Source: Pycnopodia helianthoides (taxonomy: Eukaryota; Echinodermata; Asteroidea; Forcipulatida; Asteriidae). From it: a stretch of DNA of 64,000 nt. The translations under genes and the position numbers were made by a program. This document shows positions 13,041 to 24,982 of the stretch, in pieces. Under the pieces are notes generated by a model that ran no database searches, was not told the DNA's origin, and saw nothing but the letters and a program-made list of their open reading frames with translations. The stretch is taken from the NCBI GenBank assembly GCA_032158295.1, contig CM063256.1, positions 10,710,453-10,774,452 on the forward strand, in the 5' to 3' direction. Numbering within the stretch: the stretch's first letter is position 1; each line of letters begins with the position of its first letter.

Positions 13041-13200
13041 TCACCCAGCTTTCACTTAGTCTTCACCCACTTTTCACCCAGCTTTCACCCAACTTTCACC
13101 CAGCTTTCACACAGTCTTCACCTAGCTTTCACACAGCTTTCACCTAGACTGTAATCAGCCTTCACCCACATTTCACCCAGCTTTTAGCTTTCACAAAGCT
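13041..13200. repeat. Imperfect 12-bp tandem repeat (CCCAGCTTTCAC)
   Basis: About a dozen degenerate copies of a 12-mer (variants CCCACTTTTCAC, ACACAGCTTTCAC, CTAGCTTTCAC). It lies about 400 bp 3' of the stop codon of the complete transporter gene. Confidence 0.85.
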
Positions 13201-13354
13201 TGAAAACCATCTTTCTCACACTTGTTATCACCGTCATTCACTGTCACCTGTTCTTTCACGTTGTGCAATCACCAAGTTACACTCTATTTCACAGCCTTCA
13301 TTTTGAAGTACACCTTATAACATACTTTGACCACTTCAACGCAGTCTCCATCCC

Positions 13355-13360
13355 TTTATT
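13355..13360 (-). terminator. Candidate polyadenylation signal of complete transporter
   Basis: AATAAA on the minus strand, about 210 bases after the stop codon at 13,568. Hexamers occur by chance in AT-rich sequence, so this is only a plausible 3' end. Confidence 0.35.
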
Positions 13361-13567
13361 TCACTCGCTACCAGTCGCTGCATTTTTTGGGGGTGTCTTA
13401 TACCCTTCCACGCGATTGCCACTCATCTTTAGGGTCTCATTCCTCCTCGCATCAAACTCACCGGAAAATTTTATATAAATATCAAAATAATTTAGAAAAT
13501 CTTGCAGCATTGTCTGTGCGTGAATATAAATTAAGTCGCTGGCTGTGTCGCCCTGCCTTGCCGTATG

Positions 13568-13818
13568 TTATACAACACTGACAATGTCTGTGAAGATGTA
13601 CTCGGGGGAGGGCAGCGGGGAGAGGGTGAACGTTGGCTCGGGGCCGTCGTCGACCATCAGGAGGGCCTTTCGCCTGTTCCGGACCATGACGTATCTCTCC
13701 TTGGCGAAGAGTCTCTGGTAGAGGGGCACGGCGAGGTACAGCAGAACGGACAGGGAGTAGATTCCAACACTTGCATAGATGGCCGAGTCATAGTTTCCGG
13801 TATTGTCCACACTCATGC
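13568..13818 (-). CDS. Complete transporter, coding exon 6 (TM12 and C-tail)
   Basis: Acceptor CTACAG|GCATGA; stop TAA at 13570-13568. It begins with GNYDSAIY (family: TGSYD-like loop before TM12). The cytosolic tail of about 45 residues starts KERYVMVRNRRKA. Confidence 0.9.
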
Positions 13819-16800
13819 CTGTAGAGAGGAAGAAGGAAGAACCAGATTCATTAAAAAAATCACCGAAACCTTTGTTCCTTTGAGAATCAATTGTGTTTTA
13901 ATTGGTACAATATATGTGAGGGAGTAACCACAGGAATGACACTATTGTGGGAAGGTTTCAGTAGCTACTGCCTCCACAGTAAGCCAACAAGATTGATTGG
14001 CGGGAGGGGGGTATTGGAAACCTCAGAACCTAGCCATCAATAACACATCTGGAAGCCTGCTACAAAGGACAGACGGCTACACTTTATCAGAGGAAACCAA
14101 TCATGTGATGTGCTACAAAGACGCATGTACATGGCTCAGGGGAACATGGGTGATTTACACCAGGGGGTACATTGCCTTGATCGTGCCCACCTATGGTTGT
14201 TTGCCAGCGCCTTGTACAATATTTTAAAATAGCTCAGGGTTCGAGGTTGTAACTACGCTCGGTACTTGGGTAAATTTATGTTACGTTCGTCTGTTTTTTT
14301 TTAACTGTGCCAATTGTGTCGTAATAATGTTGGAAGATGACAAAAGTAAGCCTCCAAAGAAGAGGAATCTATTACCGTGGTATACTACATAACAATTGTA
14401 TAGTGTAACTCACCTAGTAACGATCCCATGACGAGTCCAACACCGCTCATGAAGAGCACAACAGAAGACGTATCGGCAGCTTTGGCCGAACCGAACACCT
14501 CCACGCAGATGGAGTACGGTAGAGTGTCGAATATTGACATGACAATCATCCCGGTAACTGCGGACAAATTGAAATCCAAATCATGATTAGAACTTACCGG
14601 TGACCGTATCTTGTGAACTTTGGTCAACCATGAAGCTGATGTGATCCGTCTCTTTTCGCATGTAGGAGCAACTACAAATGTAATATAATTGAAGAGAAAA
14701 ATGGCAGAACTGCATTATTAGAGGCGTCTTGTTTGTGTAACAAAAATGATAAAAGAAAAAGGCAGTCTTCCTGAAAGTTTCTCATGGGGAAGTTTAAGCA
14801 AAGAGGTTAGCTTAGCCACGGGCTCTTTCACTTGACATCCATAAAAAAACAGTCTGGCCAGCTTTAAACTACATAAACTATTTCGAAATGCTCCATCGTG
14901 TCGGTCGATATTGCAAGGAGCTAGACATGAGTACCTTCGTCATTTTGTGGAAAAATATACTGAGCAACGTCTTGAGCTAAGACTACAGTTCCGATGAGGT
15001 CTTGGTGTTGTAGTTACTTACCGACAGCAAGCCCAAGCATGAGCCCAAGAGAGCTGGCCAAGAGGAGCACCACCATCACGCCCACACCGAGGATACTGGC
15101 CAAAACGAAGAGGTAGATCTTGGGGAACGGCAGGCTGTCTGCTACGGCCGAGATGATGACCTTGCCCACCACCTCTGAAATGGCCACCACCATCATAAAG
15201 AGGGCGCTGTCTGATTTATCGAAGCCGTTTGTGGTCATGAAGCTCACCTGCGTGGGGGAAAAACAACGTTTAAGAGTCACTAGTGTAAAAGCTGAGAAAC
15301 ATTTGATGATTTGAAACTTTCGAGTTGTCTTTCTGCACTGACGCTGGTCAGTGTAATCCCCCAACGTGCAAAACAAGTTGAGGGCGTGCTTCATTCATGC
15401 TCAGAGCGTAGGAGTTACCTCAATGGTCATCACACATTGATTAATAGTAAACATTCAAAAGCTATTTATAAGCTTTACTCACCATACTGACGTAGTAAAA
15501 CGTCATGGTCATGCAGCACCCAGTGATTCCAAAGGACAGGAACCAGAGTTCAGGATACGCAATATTCCTTAACCGACTGCATCTTCCCTCCACCACTTCG
15601 TTAGATTCATTCGCCTCCTTCTCCTTCAGTCTTTGTTTCTCCTCGTTGCTGACCTCTGAGGTCGCCTCCTTGAGCTTCACTTTCTCCTCGTCCAGCTCAT
15701 CTTCACCTTCCAGAGGGGCGACCGAGTCGGCCTGGATGAGGTTCTTAGAGGACGGCTGGACGAAGGTCGTGACACTCGGTACGGCCACGAAGAGGAGGAT
15801 GCCGCCGACGACGCGCAGCATGTTGCGCCAACCCCACGAGATGATGAGATGGTGTACCACTTGATTCATAATAAGCATTCCTGGAAGAAGAGACAAACGA
15901 AAGGGGAGAAGGGAAGAAGAAGAAAAAAGAGTAAGTCTCGAGGCATTGATGTTTGGACGTCCCTGAGTTTGGGTACACCCTTTGACTGAGAGTATACGCA
16001 TCCGCCACGCCGCATGGCCGTGCTAAAATGCTGTCAGGGTATCAAAGTTTAATCCCTTGATACGCTGGCCATGCACGGCACTCGCTACAACAAAGAAACA
16101 GAAGGGTTAGTTTTTGGACACAATAATACATACTACATTCATGATACATACCACCAATATACTTCTCTTTAAAACAAACGGGATTCATGAGCGTCCCTGT
16201 CTTGATTAAACATCTGATATCAGTCGGGATGGAAAATGGATTGGTGAATGGATTTTGATGAACCCATGATGTTGTGACACACGGGTCACCGGTGTGGTTT
16301 TCTTGGTAGGCGTGGCTTCTCTTTTATGAAGTAAGACCGGGCGGGAAACGTTCGGGTGTGAGGTCGCTCAAAATCGGGTCGAGTCCAATCCATGTGAATC
16401 TGCCCGCAGGCGGTCCGTGAACACCAATGAAGAAAGTCAATGCCGGGTCAGGCTCCCTGGCGTCTCTTGGCTGATTAGTATGAAGACAGACTCTCTTTCG
16501 GAGGACTCCTGCTGATTTGACAACGTGTCCCATTTGCAATGTCTCGTATCAATCGTGGACGAAACGTCAAGTTCTGAAACCAAAGTCGTTGCAGAGAGGT
16601 CCTGGAAAGTCCATCTTTTCGGATGACCTGCATGTCTTACCGTTTGTGTGATGAGTTCACTATCAGCAACTTGATCTATGCTGGAGTTACCCAAGCTTTC
16701 AAGAAGCATTGGGACTCTAGCAGGTATACAGAAATTGAATAATAAAAAAAAGGAAAAATGTTATTAAGTGGTCTCGAGATTTTGTTTAAACCTAATTCCC

Positions 16801-19800
16801 ATGGTAGGCTTTGTACGGTTTTATGGTAGTGCAGAGAAATCCTTGTGTTACAGCAGCAAATCAAGCTAAGTCCTGTTTCACACAAGGATTTCTCCGTCCA
16901 GAAAACCGTCAAACGAAAAGGAACGAAAATAATTTACGAAAAGAACAGAGATAAAAACAAAACTGTTATTTTATTCTCAGCTGTTTATGTTCTATGGACC
17001 TACCATACACAACGAGTCTGTAAAGTGTACGACATTAACTTATTAAACTTGTTTAACCATAAACTAAATATATATATATATATATAAATGTAAGCTTTAT
17101 CCATGGTTTAAATAACTTTAATAAACGTTTATATGAAACAATACAACTTAAATCGAGATGCTTAATCCATAGAGATACTCTTTGTTTTGTTTTCCTGTTT
17201 TGTTTCGGGTTTTTTCATTTGTTTTACTACAGCTCAGAAAACAGGGTGAACCAATCAACATTTTCCAACATTTTAGTGAAACAATAATCACCACAGAATT
17301 TTATTCCCGAAACATTTTGTACAAAACCTTCAAGAAATAACTTCTAATTTATCATCGTGATACTGAAACTGGTATTGACCAGAGGACGTGTAACATTTCA
17401 GCAATGAGAGACTTTTAGGGACGCTAGGTGGCAGCAAACTTTATCGGGTAAACCCATTGCTCTCATTAATGAGCGCATGCTCAGAATTACGTAAGCAATA
17501 TTAAATATGCTGCCACCTATAGCGACCCACCCCCATTGGCAAAATAAATATGATAGAATATTAAAGATTTGTAGGTATGCTGTTTTGGAACACCCTGTAT
17601 TCTTCTTGAGAGGGCTATTGTGAACATATTTGACTACCAAATCACTAATTATCTGTGTGTGTTTTTAGTATCCCTAACCAAGTTGTTTTCGACCAACATG
17701 GCGAACGATAAGCAATCTGTACATCATTAATCAAACATCGGGTGCATCTGTTCAAACACAGCCGACAGCTCAGATTAAACAAGGGCTATCTTGTGTCTAT
17801 TGCGGGCGATTCGATTTAAGATAAAGTAGACTTAATCATAACCCTAAACAAAGACCCTGAATTGTCTTTTTGTAATCTCTTCACGTCACGATTCTCCACT
17901 TATTCATAATTTGACCCCTTATGCCAATGAATATTTAGTCATAATGCTACAGCTCCGCACTTATCAAGTTATCGACTGCCACGGTGGCGGCACAAATTAG
18001 AACGAATACGGCGGTCCCACTTACATTCGATAAAGGAGAATATAGTTCAATTTTGATGACATTTTTATCGCAGAAAAAGCTTTAAAACTTGACCCATGAA
18101 ACAGATAGATTGAGACAATGCTACCTTTAACCGGTTACGATTTTTTTGAAGTAGGCCCACAGCTGTTGATAAACCACTATACATACTAATTAATTAACCC
18201 GTTCTTCAACCCCGAGTCCTGTAACCTGTGTTGTTCTTTTCGACCCGTGTGGTAAACTCTCTTTCCTTCCGGGTCAGAATTGACCCCGATTCCGAGTCCC
18301 GGAAGGCCTGACCGATTTCCGGGTCACGCTACCCCGGAAAAAGTGTCCTTTCAAATTAGATTTTAACTCGGATTCTGACCAGTTTCTGGGTCATTTTGAC
18401 ACAGATTCCGGGTCATTACTGATCCAGAAATGGGTCATGCCCTCACGGGACCCAGATGCGCGTCAATTCTAATCCGGAATTGTCCAGAGTGTAATAATAT
18501 TCTCCCGGACTGTGTCTGTCATGTGAAATGCGTTCATCTTTAAAACGGTCCTCTTAGAACGACTGGTTGTCTTATGGTCGATTCTTTTCGTGCATGCACA
18601 TTTTTGCACCGATACTGTTGTCTAAAACTAGGATTAGCGGTAACACGGTGTATATTTAGTTATTAACCCTTGAAATGAGCTTGTGGTGATTCTGTAAAAA
18701 CGAAATAACGGTTGTGTGCATTCGTAGATCTCAAGTACATAATGTTCGTTCGAGATTTACGCTGAAAGCAACAACATAATATATTCAATTTATCTTAGCC
18801 AATTGGAGAATATTTCAGTTTTGGTTTGACCCAAACCACCAAATGAATCATAACTCCAAAGAAAAATGTGCTGCTTTTTTTTTTTTTTTTTTTTTTTGCC
18901 TTTTTTTTTTACAGAACACCGCAGCAAGAAAACTTCACTTTGTAAAATCGTTCTTTCAGAAGACATTTGTTTTGTAATTATCCTACAACAAAACTGCGAG
19001 AGAAACAATAGTTTCATGAACACCACCTTTACATTATAACCATACGCCCGTGTCTCTAAATTGCCTTTTTGACTGTGATACAAAGTGTTGATGGGACGGG
19101 TATGACCTAAATGGATGAAATAAGAATATGTACACCAATGGAAACTCTTTACTCTTTACGTTTAAGAAATTGAAAGAAAAGGACATTCGAGTAAAGAATA
19201 TCAAAGTTAAATTCTCACCTATCGTGGTGCCCGTGAGGGCGAGGCCGGTCGCTCGTGAGCAGTTCTTGGTTGGGAAGTAACGGAGGATCAAGTTGATGGA
19301 CGAGATGACCACGAAGTTAATCCCGATTCCGTACACCACGCCGAACGTGAAGTACAGAGCCTCCAGGACGGGCATGAGTGACGTGATGATGACGCTGCTG
19401 AAGCAGAGGAAGATGCCGACGATGGCGACGGGTCGGTTGTCGAACCGCCGGACGAGGGCGCTGGAGACGAACGTTCCGAGTGTGTGCAGCCCAATGGCAA
19501 TGGAACCAATCCAAGCTGCAAGACAATAAATAAATAAACAAATGATTAAACAAAACAAATAAATAAACAAATACATAAACAATACATAAACAAATAAGTC
19601 GTAGCCACCCTCAAAAATAACCCAATTTATATTAACGTTAAAACCTTAAAACCGTTACAAAACTTTCAAACATGAAGCCTTTTTCAGATTCAATTATTTT
19701 TTTATAGAGAAATCGCCTCTTTCTCAAAAACTACATTACTTCAGAGGGAGTCGTTCCTCACAATATGTATACTGTCAGCAGCTCTCAGGAGCTCCTCAAC

Positions 19801-22800
19801 AATAACTTTTTTATGATAATGTATTTCTTGAGTAATTACCACAAGTATCCACTGCCTTTATTTACATACTTTTCAACTCGATTGAAATCTTTCATAAGTA
19901 CTAAAAGAAAACTCCGATGATTCAACGGGGTTGACTTCTCTGCGGTTTTTCAATCTCTAGTCCCATTAATGAGCTCAAAGTTTAAGCCATGTTGGGGGAA
20001 TCGTCTCGCCCTAGGAGATAGTCAGCGCTTTTATTTAATACCTGCTGAATTCTTATTTAGTTTGACTCATCTTTTTCGAAAAGAGTGTCTGTCACATTTA
20101 TTGTAGTTTTTTTTTATCATTTAAACAAAATTAACACACGGATAATTATTGTTTAGTTTAACGCATCCTAAACTTGTCAACTATAAACCTCACAAAGTAA
20201 CAATATATCCAGTGAAATATTTGACTTTTAATCGAGTTAGACTGTTTTATTATTTCAACAAATTGTACAGCTCGGGGTTGAATATATCACAACACAGAAT
20301 GTTTTGAATAGTAATTCACGGCCGATTCGATTTTTCATCTCAGATCATCAGTTTAGATTCCAATGAACGCTATTTTTAGTTTTTATTTTCGTGTGTGTCA
20401 AACACAGTTCAAGTGACGCTTCGACTCGTTTTCCCTTAGATAGACAATGGAAGTGACCCATTTCGCATTGATAACTTGTCTAAATATTTTGATACTACTT
20501 TGAGAAGAAAAAAAAATGTTTTAACTCGGACCACCCCACAAAGACCATTGTCAGTTGGCCTATAATCTGAACGCATAGACATTGACACGTACAAGGAGCT
20601 ATAACCATTAATCACGCGTTGGGGGCCTTTGTATGCAAATGTGTAACAAACAAACCCAGGGGCGTGAAAATCGATATCTCATGAATAATTCATCTTCATT
20701 TACCAATCAGAATGAAACAGAACTAACATGAGGGTTGTTTACGCGTTGAAACGTTCGTTTGCAATCGTTCTTGCCCCCAAACTGAGGTTGAACTTGCGGT
20801 TTTCATGTTTATTTAGTAAACATTCATGTTTGTATTTCAACAACATGAAAATAAATAAACATAAAACACCTGGGTTTTTTATGGACTTCACATTCTTTTC
20901 TTTTTATAGATTTGACATTCAGTTATAAACTTATAGATAGCAGACAAAAGCTTTCCTCGGTCGAAATGAAAAGTATGATTTTTTAAGTATGACTGTGAGT
21001 AAATATGAACATGAGTAAACATTTGCCATTTGTAAACACCCACTCCAAAGTTATTCAAGTGTTTTATGATGTTTCCTAATTGGCGTTTTATCGTACGATT
21101 GGTGGCGTGTCGTGGCCGAGCGGTTAAGAGCACCGGTTTATTAGAGCTTGAGTGTTTCTGCAGAAATCGGGTTCGAAACCCGGTCGAGCACTTTACCACC
21201 ATTGGATGGGACATTAAAGCAAAGGAACATTACAGAATTGATTTTGCTAATAAAACAGTTGCTGGCAGTGTAAGCACTTTATGTAATCCACCATATACAT
21301 AAACTGACAAACCTGTAGAAGTTTGAGATCGATCGGCCATCTGGGTCACGAGAAAATAGTGAAAAACCGATTACAAATTTGCATGTGTTTGCATGCATAA
21401 AACGCTCAAAAGCGATAAACTCCAATCGGAAAATTAGTTTATTCATTTCTCATCAAATATAGCATTTCAGACAAAAATATTTCAAGGGATGTTTTCTACC
21501 ATCATCATCATTAGACTGTGTAAGTTTTATGTAAATCTGTGACCAAAAAGTATTTTTTACAATTTTTTTTCTTACCAATTCAACGTTCCTTTAAGCCGTA
21601 TGTCCCATGTACATGTACTAGGATTGGTAGTGCACGTAAAAGAACCCAGAACACTTATCGTGGAAGACAGGTGTTTCTGGTTTACATAGCAAGCTGCACC
21701 CTTGCTTAATAGGTTTCCTCAGGCTTGCGAGCAACAGTGATAAAGTTCACTTATGGGAAATCCTTGATTTTGTTACCAGAAACATGTTATTAAACGTAGT
21801 AATTATAATCATAATCATAATACTATAGTACTACTTCGAAAAGTGGTGTTTTTTTTTTACGAAAAACTGCTTATGTTTTTGTTTTGTTTGTACACGGGGT
21901 CACCTCCGGGCTTTGTTCCAATTGTGGCAAAGTCGGCAACTAATTTGTGAATTTTTGGTAATCGACTTTCATTTCAGATGAAAATATTTGTGATATGACT
22001 GTTTCCAATGAGCAATTTTGCAGATTGGAACTAAAGCCATGTTTGTTTTCTTGTAAATTTCCAGTCCTGCACTTCGTGTTTTAAGGATTTGGGAGTATCA
22101 ATAATCGTTACTGCATTACCATACAATGACTTGTCTGCAAACAAAGGGTATACGGAAACGAGCACCGCCCGACCGAACGGACCATTGGCTATGTATGCTG
22201 ACCCCACGTACCCACAGGGGAACCCCTGACGGGCGTGTGAGACCCACTATAGCATCCCGTGGTATGGTGCGATATTGGGCCCCAGTCACGAGACTCTACC
22301 GCACAAACCGCAGACTTCGAATAACATCATTATACTAATTCAGTCAGCCTCAACACATAGGCTTTGTGTGTACATGTACATGTAGTTGTTAACCGCTATA
22401 CAGTCATGCGTTGCTCAGTTCGGCTTGCATCATCCCGCTTGGCATTGCGAAATCGAAAGTGGCCAGTTGTCAAAATTAGAACTTCCTTATTGTTAAAAAA
22501 AACTACTGGTTTCTTTGTAGCGAACTAGTGGTAATATCAAGTAATGCAGAATTTGCTGTGATGTGATTTTTTGATACAACCCGAGCAATCGGCCAATAAA
22601 TGAAAATTTCCCTGTAAAATTAAGGGTTTATCAAGGCTATAGTTTTTATTTATCATTCTTGGTCGATTTGATTTGCCTAAAAATATACAATCCGTTTACA
22701 CTGGATAAGTTTGTGTCCATCTAGGACTGTGGTTGGGAAATGGTATAGGTTTGGTATAGGATTGTTCTGCAATTAGAGAATTCCTATAATAATGCTTCCG

Positions 22801-23756
22801 TTTCATGCCCGCATATTTTGTGGCTTGTACTGTATATTGCCTGTCTGCCTGTTATGTGTTGCAAGCTACTGCCTGCATTTCCTATTTCAATGGCTTGTTG
22901 TACAGGGGTAAATTTAACTTCCATGAACAGCCTTCAATTCCAAGCGTTGTCAACAACCAGAAATAATTGCCTTTTGGAAAAGCACATGTATATATTTCCA
23001 CCACACATAGTTTTCATTTCTTTTTGGGGACAACAAAGGCTTTTTCTACCTCCATGGTAAAATTACCCTAAATAACGGCTTATGTCTTGCGAAGTACATC
23101 TACCTCCATGGTTACATTTATCGAGTTCATAAAATTAAAACACGTCGTTGGGGTGTTTTTCTTTTCTTTGGATTTTGGGAAATTGAAACAAGAGCGGCTA
23201 TAGTGAGTGTTGAGGAACACTTTTCCCGCACATGGCAGAAAATCAGAAAAAATATTTCTCAGAACAAATTTAGGTGCCGTTAGATTTTGGCCCTGTTTCC
23301 ATGAAACAGACAGGACAGGGCTTCTACAATCTTTAAGAAAAGATCTTCGTCAATTTTTTATTTTTAATTGCATGTTTGTTTTGCTTTTGTGTTAAAATGT
23401 AAACGGTCAATCGTTTCGAAGGTGGTGGTAGTGATGTTAAAAATTAAACACAGGCAGAAACAAACCCACACAACATTTAATTGAGACTAGATTATACTAG
23501 GAGAGTTTTAATTGACACATTATAAATATGCAAATTATTCATAGACGCTGCAGATGCAGAATGGAACAAAAGACCCACCTGTTTCAGATGCTCCGCTATC
23601 GAATTCCTCTTGCAGCTCGACCAGCAAGATGCCGAAGGAATACATTGTGCCAAACGCTGCAGAGAAGATCCAAAATGTGGCGATCGTCACGACCCATCCC
23701 CATTTCTTGGACATCAACAGTTTCACCTTCTCCGCTATTTTCTGGAAAGCCTCCAT
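13568..23756 (-). CDS. SLC16/MCT-like 12-TM transporter, complete, six exons, 497 aa
   Basis: Exons: 23756-23579, 19515-19219, 15880-15483, 15247-15022, 14557-14414, 13818-13568. Sizes 178, 297, 398, 226, 144 and 251 sum to 498 codons including stop; every junction is GT-AG and phases chain as 1, 1, 0, 1, 1. TM1 starts KKWGWVV (the usual acidic-Gly before the Trp pair is Lys-Lys). Residues 61-158 give TM2-4 and the helix-4/5 motif YFPTKNCSRATGLAL. TM5-6 follow, then a charged cytosolic loop (about 205-262, Glu/Lys-rich), and TM7-12 with a short C-tail. In TM8 the Asp/Arg pair of classical MCTs appears as Glu316/Lys320 with the same four-residue spacing, and the TM1 position aligned with MCT1 Lys38 is Tyr39. 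Plasma-membrane small-molecule carrier is established for the family; substrate and proton coupling are unknown, and the altered residues argue against a plain lactate carrier. The ATG at 23756 has a strong Kozak context (AAAGATGG). Confidence 0.9.
14414..14557 (-). CDS. Complete transporter, coding exon 5 (TM10-11)
   Basis: Acceptor CCGCAG|TTACCG, donor CTAG|GTGAGT. It encodes IFDTLPYSICVEVFG, as in the family's TM10, and the Gly-rich helix-11 start GVGLVMGSLLG. Confidence 0.9.
15022..15247 (-). CDS. Complete transporter, coding exon 4 (TM8-9)
   Basis: Acceptor ACGCAG|GTGAGC, donor GTCG|GTAAGT. It carries SEVVGKVIISAVAD, equivalent to the MCT TM8 Asp-to-Arg segment, with Glu316 and Lys320. 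Confidence 0.9.
15483..15880 (-). CDS. Complete transporter, coding exon 3 (TM5-6, loop, TM7)
   Basis: Acceptor TTCCAG|GAATGC, donor AGTATG|GTGAGT. It encodes SWGWRNMLRVVGG (the helix-6 entry motif of the family), the acidic/basic loop and TM7. Confidence 0.9.
17418..17527. mobile_element. Short inverted-repeat element (MITE-J) in intron 2
   Basis: GGGACGCTAGGTGGCAGCA is mirrored by TGCTGCCACCTATAGCGACC about 75 bases later. The arms contain GGTGGCAG words. Single copy in the window. Confidence 0.5.
18270..18480. repeat. Degenerate GGGTCA/TGACCC repeat cluster
   Basis: Eight or more copies of a loose unit around TTCCGGGTCA in both orientations, for example GGGTCAGAATTGACCC, within intron 2 of the complete transporter. 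Confidence 0.6.
18876..18910. repeat. Poly-T tract in intron 2
   Basis: Two T runs separated by GCC. It encodes the Lys run of a spurious minus-strand frame. Confidence 0.9.
19219..19515 (-). CDS. Complete transporter, coding exon 2 (TM2-4)
   Basis: Acceptor TTGCAG|CTTGGATT, donor ATAG|GTGAGA. The split Ala codon joins ET-A-WIGS, the standard start of MCT helix 2. Intron 1 is about 4.06 kb. Confidence 0.9.
21107..21830 (+). mobile_element. tRNA-derived SINE, interrupted by MITE-A (intron 1)
   Basis: The head is tRNA-like: GTGTCGTGGCCGAGCGGTTA (A-box region) and GGTTCGAAACC (B-box). The body reads TTGGATGGGACATTAA, then after the nested MITE GCCGTATGTCCCATG and GCACGTAAAAGAACCC. The tail is an ATAATCATAATC run near 21,800-21,830. 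The first arm does not pair cleanly with the end of the head, so this is a SINE head and not a functional tRNA gene. Confidence 0.75.
21214..21594 (-). mobile_element. MITE-A copy 3, nested in the SINE
   Basis: Complete, reverse orientation, with TTAA at 21,214-21,217 and 21,591-21,594. Removing it restores GGGACATTAAGCCGTATG of the SINE body, so it inserted after the SINE. Confidence 0.85.
23579..23756 (-). CDS. Complete transporter, coding exon 1 (TM1)
   Basis: 59 codons plus one base; donor ACAG|GTGGGT. The frame stays open upstream to 24,164, but family members have short N-termini and the upstream residues look non-coding, so I place the start at 23756. Confidence 0.85.
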
Positions 23757-24010
23757 CTTTGTTGTTGTTTTTTTCCTAGCTCTCGTATCTTTTTTGAAGA
23801 TTTTCTGCTCAAAATCTGAGGGCCTATGGCCGTACGAGCCGCGGTGGAAAATTTCAGCGTGTCCGTTCTCTTCTCCTGTGTTGGAAAATGCAATTTCATA
23901 GCAATCAGCTGTGAGTTGTATAATAGTATACCCAAACAGCTGATTGGCAACGGAGTCCCCGGTTGTTGCAATGACAGAGATCTGGACCAATCGAATTGCC
24001 GGGAAATATT

Positions 24011-24018
24011 TGACGTCA
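24011..24018. promoter_or_regulatory. Perfect CRE palindrome upstream of complete transporter
   Basis: TGACGTCA, about 255 bases 5' of the start codon at 23,756. The cAMP-response element consensus is well established; use here is inferred from position only. Confidence 0.3.
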
Positions 24019-24982
24019 CGAAAGGGCTTTCCCGACCTCTGTGTATCACCAGGCAGACACGCAATAAAATGACTGGGCATGGTGCTATAACAATGGACGC
24101 TGTGGGAACTGCCTGGAACTGGTCCAAACCGGTTTAGCATCATGCGGCGCTGTGGCTCGGTCACCGGTTTTTTATGTATGAGGCAATCACTTCAATGGAT
24201 AATCATTAATTTTTGGTAAAGTGAGAAGGACATGAAATGTGCAGCCTTTGTTGGTTACTTCGGTACGATGTTTCATGATAAGTTCAATAAAAAAGGCTAT
24301 AGGTGTGTTTTCATAAGAAATACTTTCTACAGAATTAGATTTGTTGTTATTCTTTCGGTACGTGATTAACTCAGATCGGAATGTTGGCCCTTGAATCAGG
24401 GAGGTAAAATTAGGGTTGAAGCATGGAGGACGGAAATAAGCGGTTGAAGTAAGTTGGTCAGTTTCTGAGCTAGCTGTGCTTAAACCGTTACAAGCGAAAA
24501 ATCGTTGCTTCACGGTTACGAAGTGTATTTCACACGGGCTAGTACGGACTTGTTTTTTGCTCAAAACACTAGCGTTCGCGTGTAGGCTACTCATTAATTT
24601 TCACTTTTTCTTTTTTGGCTGTTTCGATTTGGCAGTGCAACCTGTACAACTTATTATAGCTCCATGGTCACACACACACACACACACACACCGTATGTCG
24701 CAATTCTCGCTCTGCCTCATCACAACTCTAGGCAGTATACACGTACCAAGACATAAGATCATCGCTCTTTCTCACACTCATCACCTGGTGTACTCTGGAA
24801 CTCTCTGACACATCACAAAAAAATGTCAATAAGACTGAAAATCACTTCAAATCCATCCAATCTATTCCAGTAGTCCACAGTTATTTCTGTTGCTTTCTTA
24901 ATTGTATTTATGCCTCCTTTTTTACTTTTTTGTAATTTTTTGTTGTGTATAATAATTATTATAAAAGTCGTGTATTAAAATG
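24019..24982. other. Region upstream of complete transporter
   Basis: Promoter territory without a recognisable core element; includes a (CA)n run at 24,668-24,691. A 135-codon minus frame at 24,187-24,594 has no recognisable domain. Confidence 0.4.

Noticed and set aside
13565..15864. Plus-strand frames of 119-120 codons
   Set aside because: Antisense shadows of transporter exons 6 and 3.
17398..17640. Minus frame with WGWVAIGG, resembling an MCT helix
   Set aside because: It falls in the palindromic MITE-J and intron 2; the transporter splices correctly without it.
21107..21195. Functional tRNA-Ser/Leu gene
   Set aside because: A- and B-box words are present, but the acceptor arms do not pair and a SINE body follows.
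24187..24594. 135-codon minus frame upstream of the transporter
   Set aside because: No recognisable domain, ordinary composition, no splice link; likely chance.
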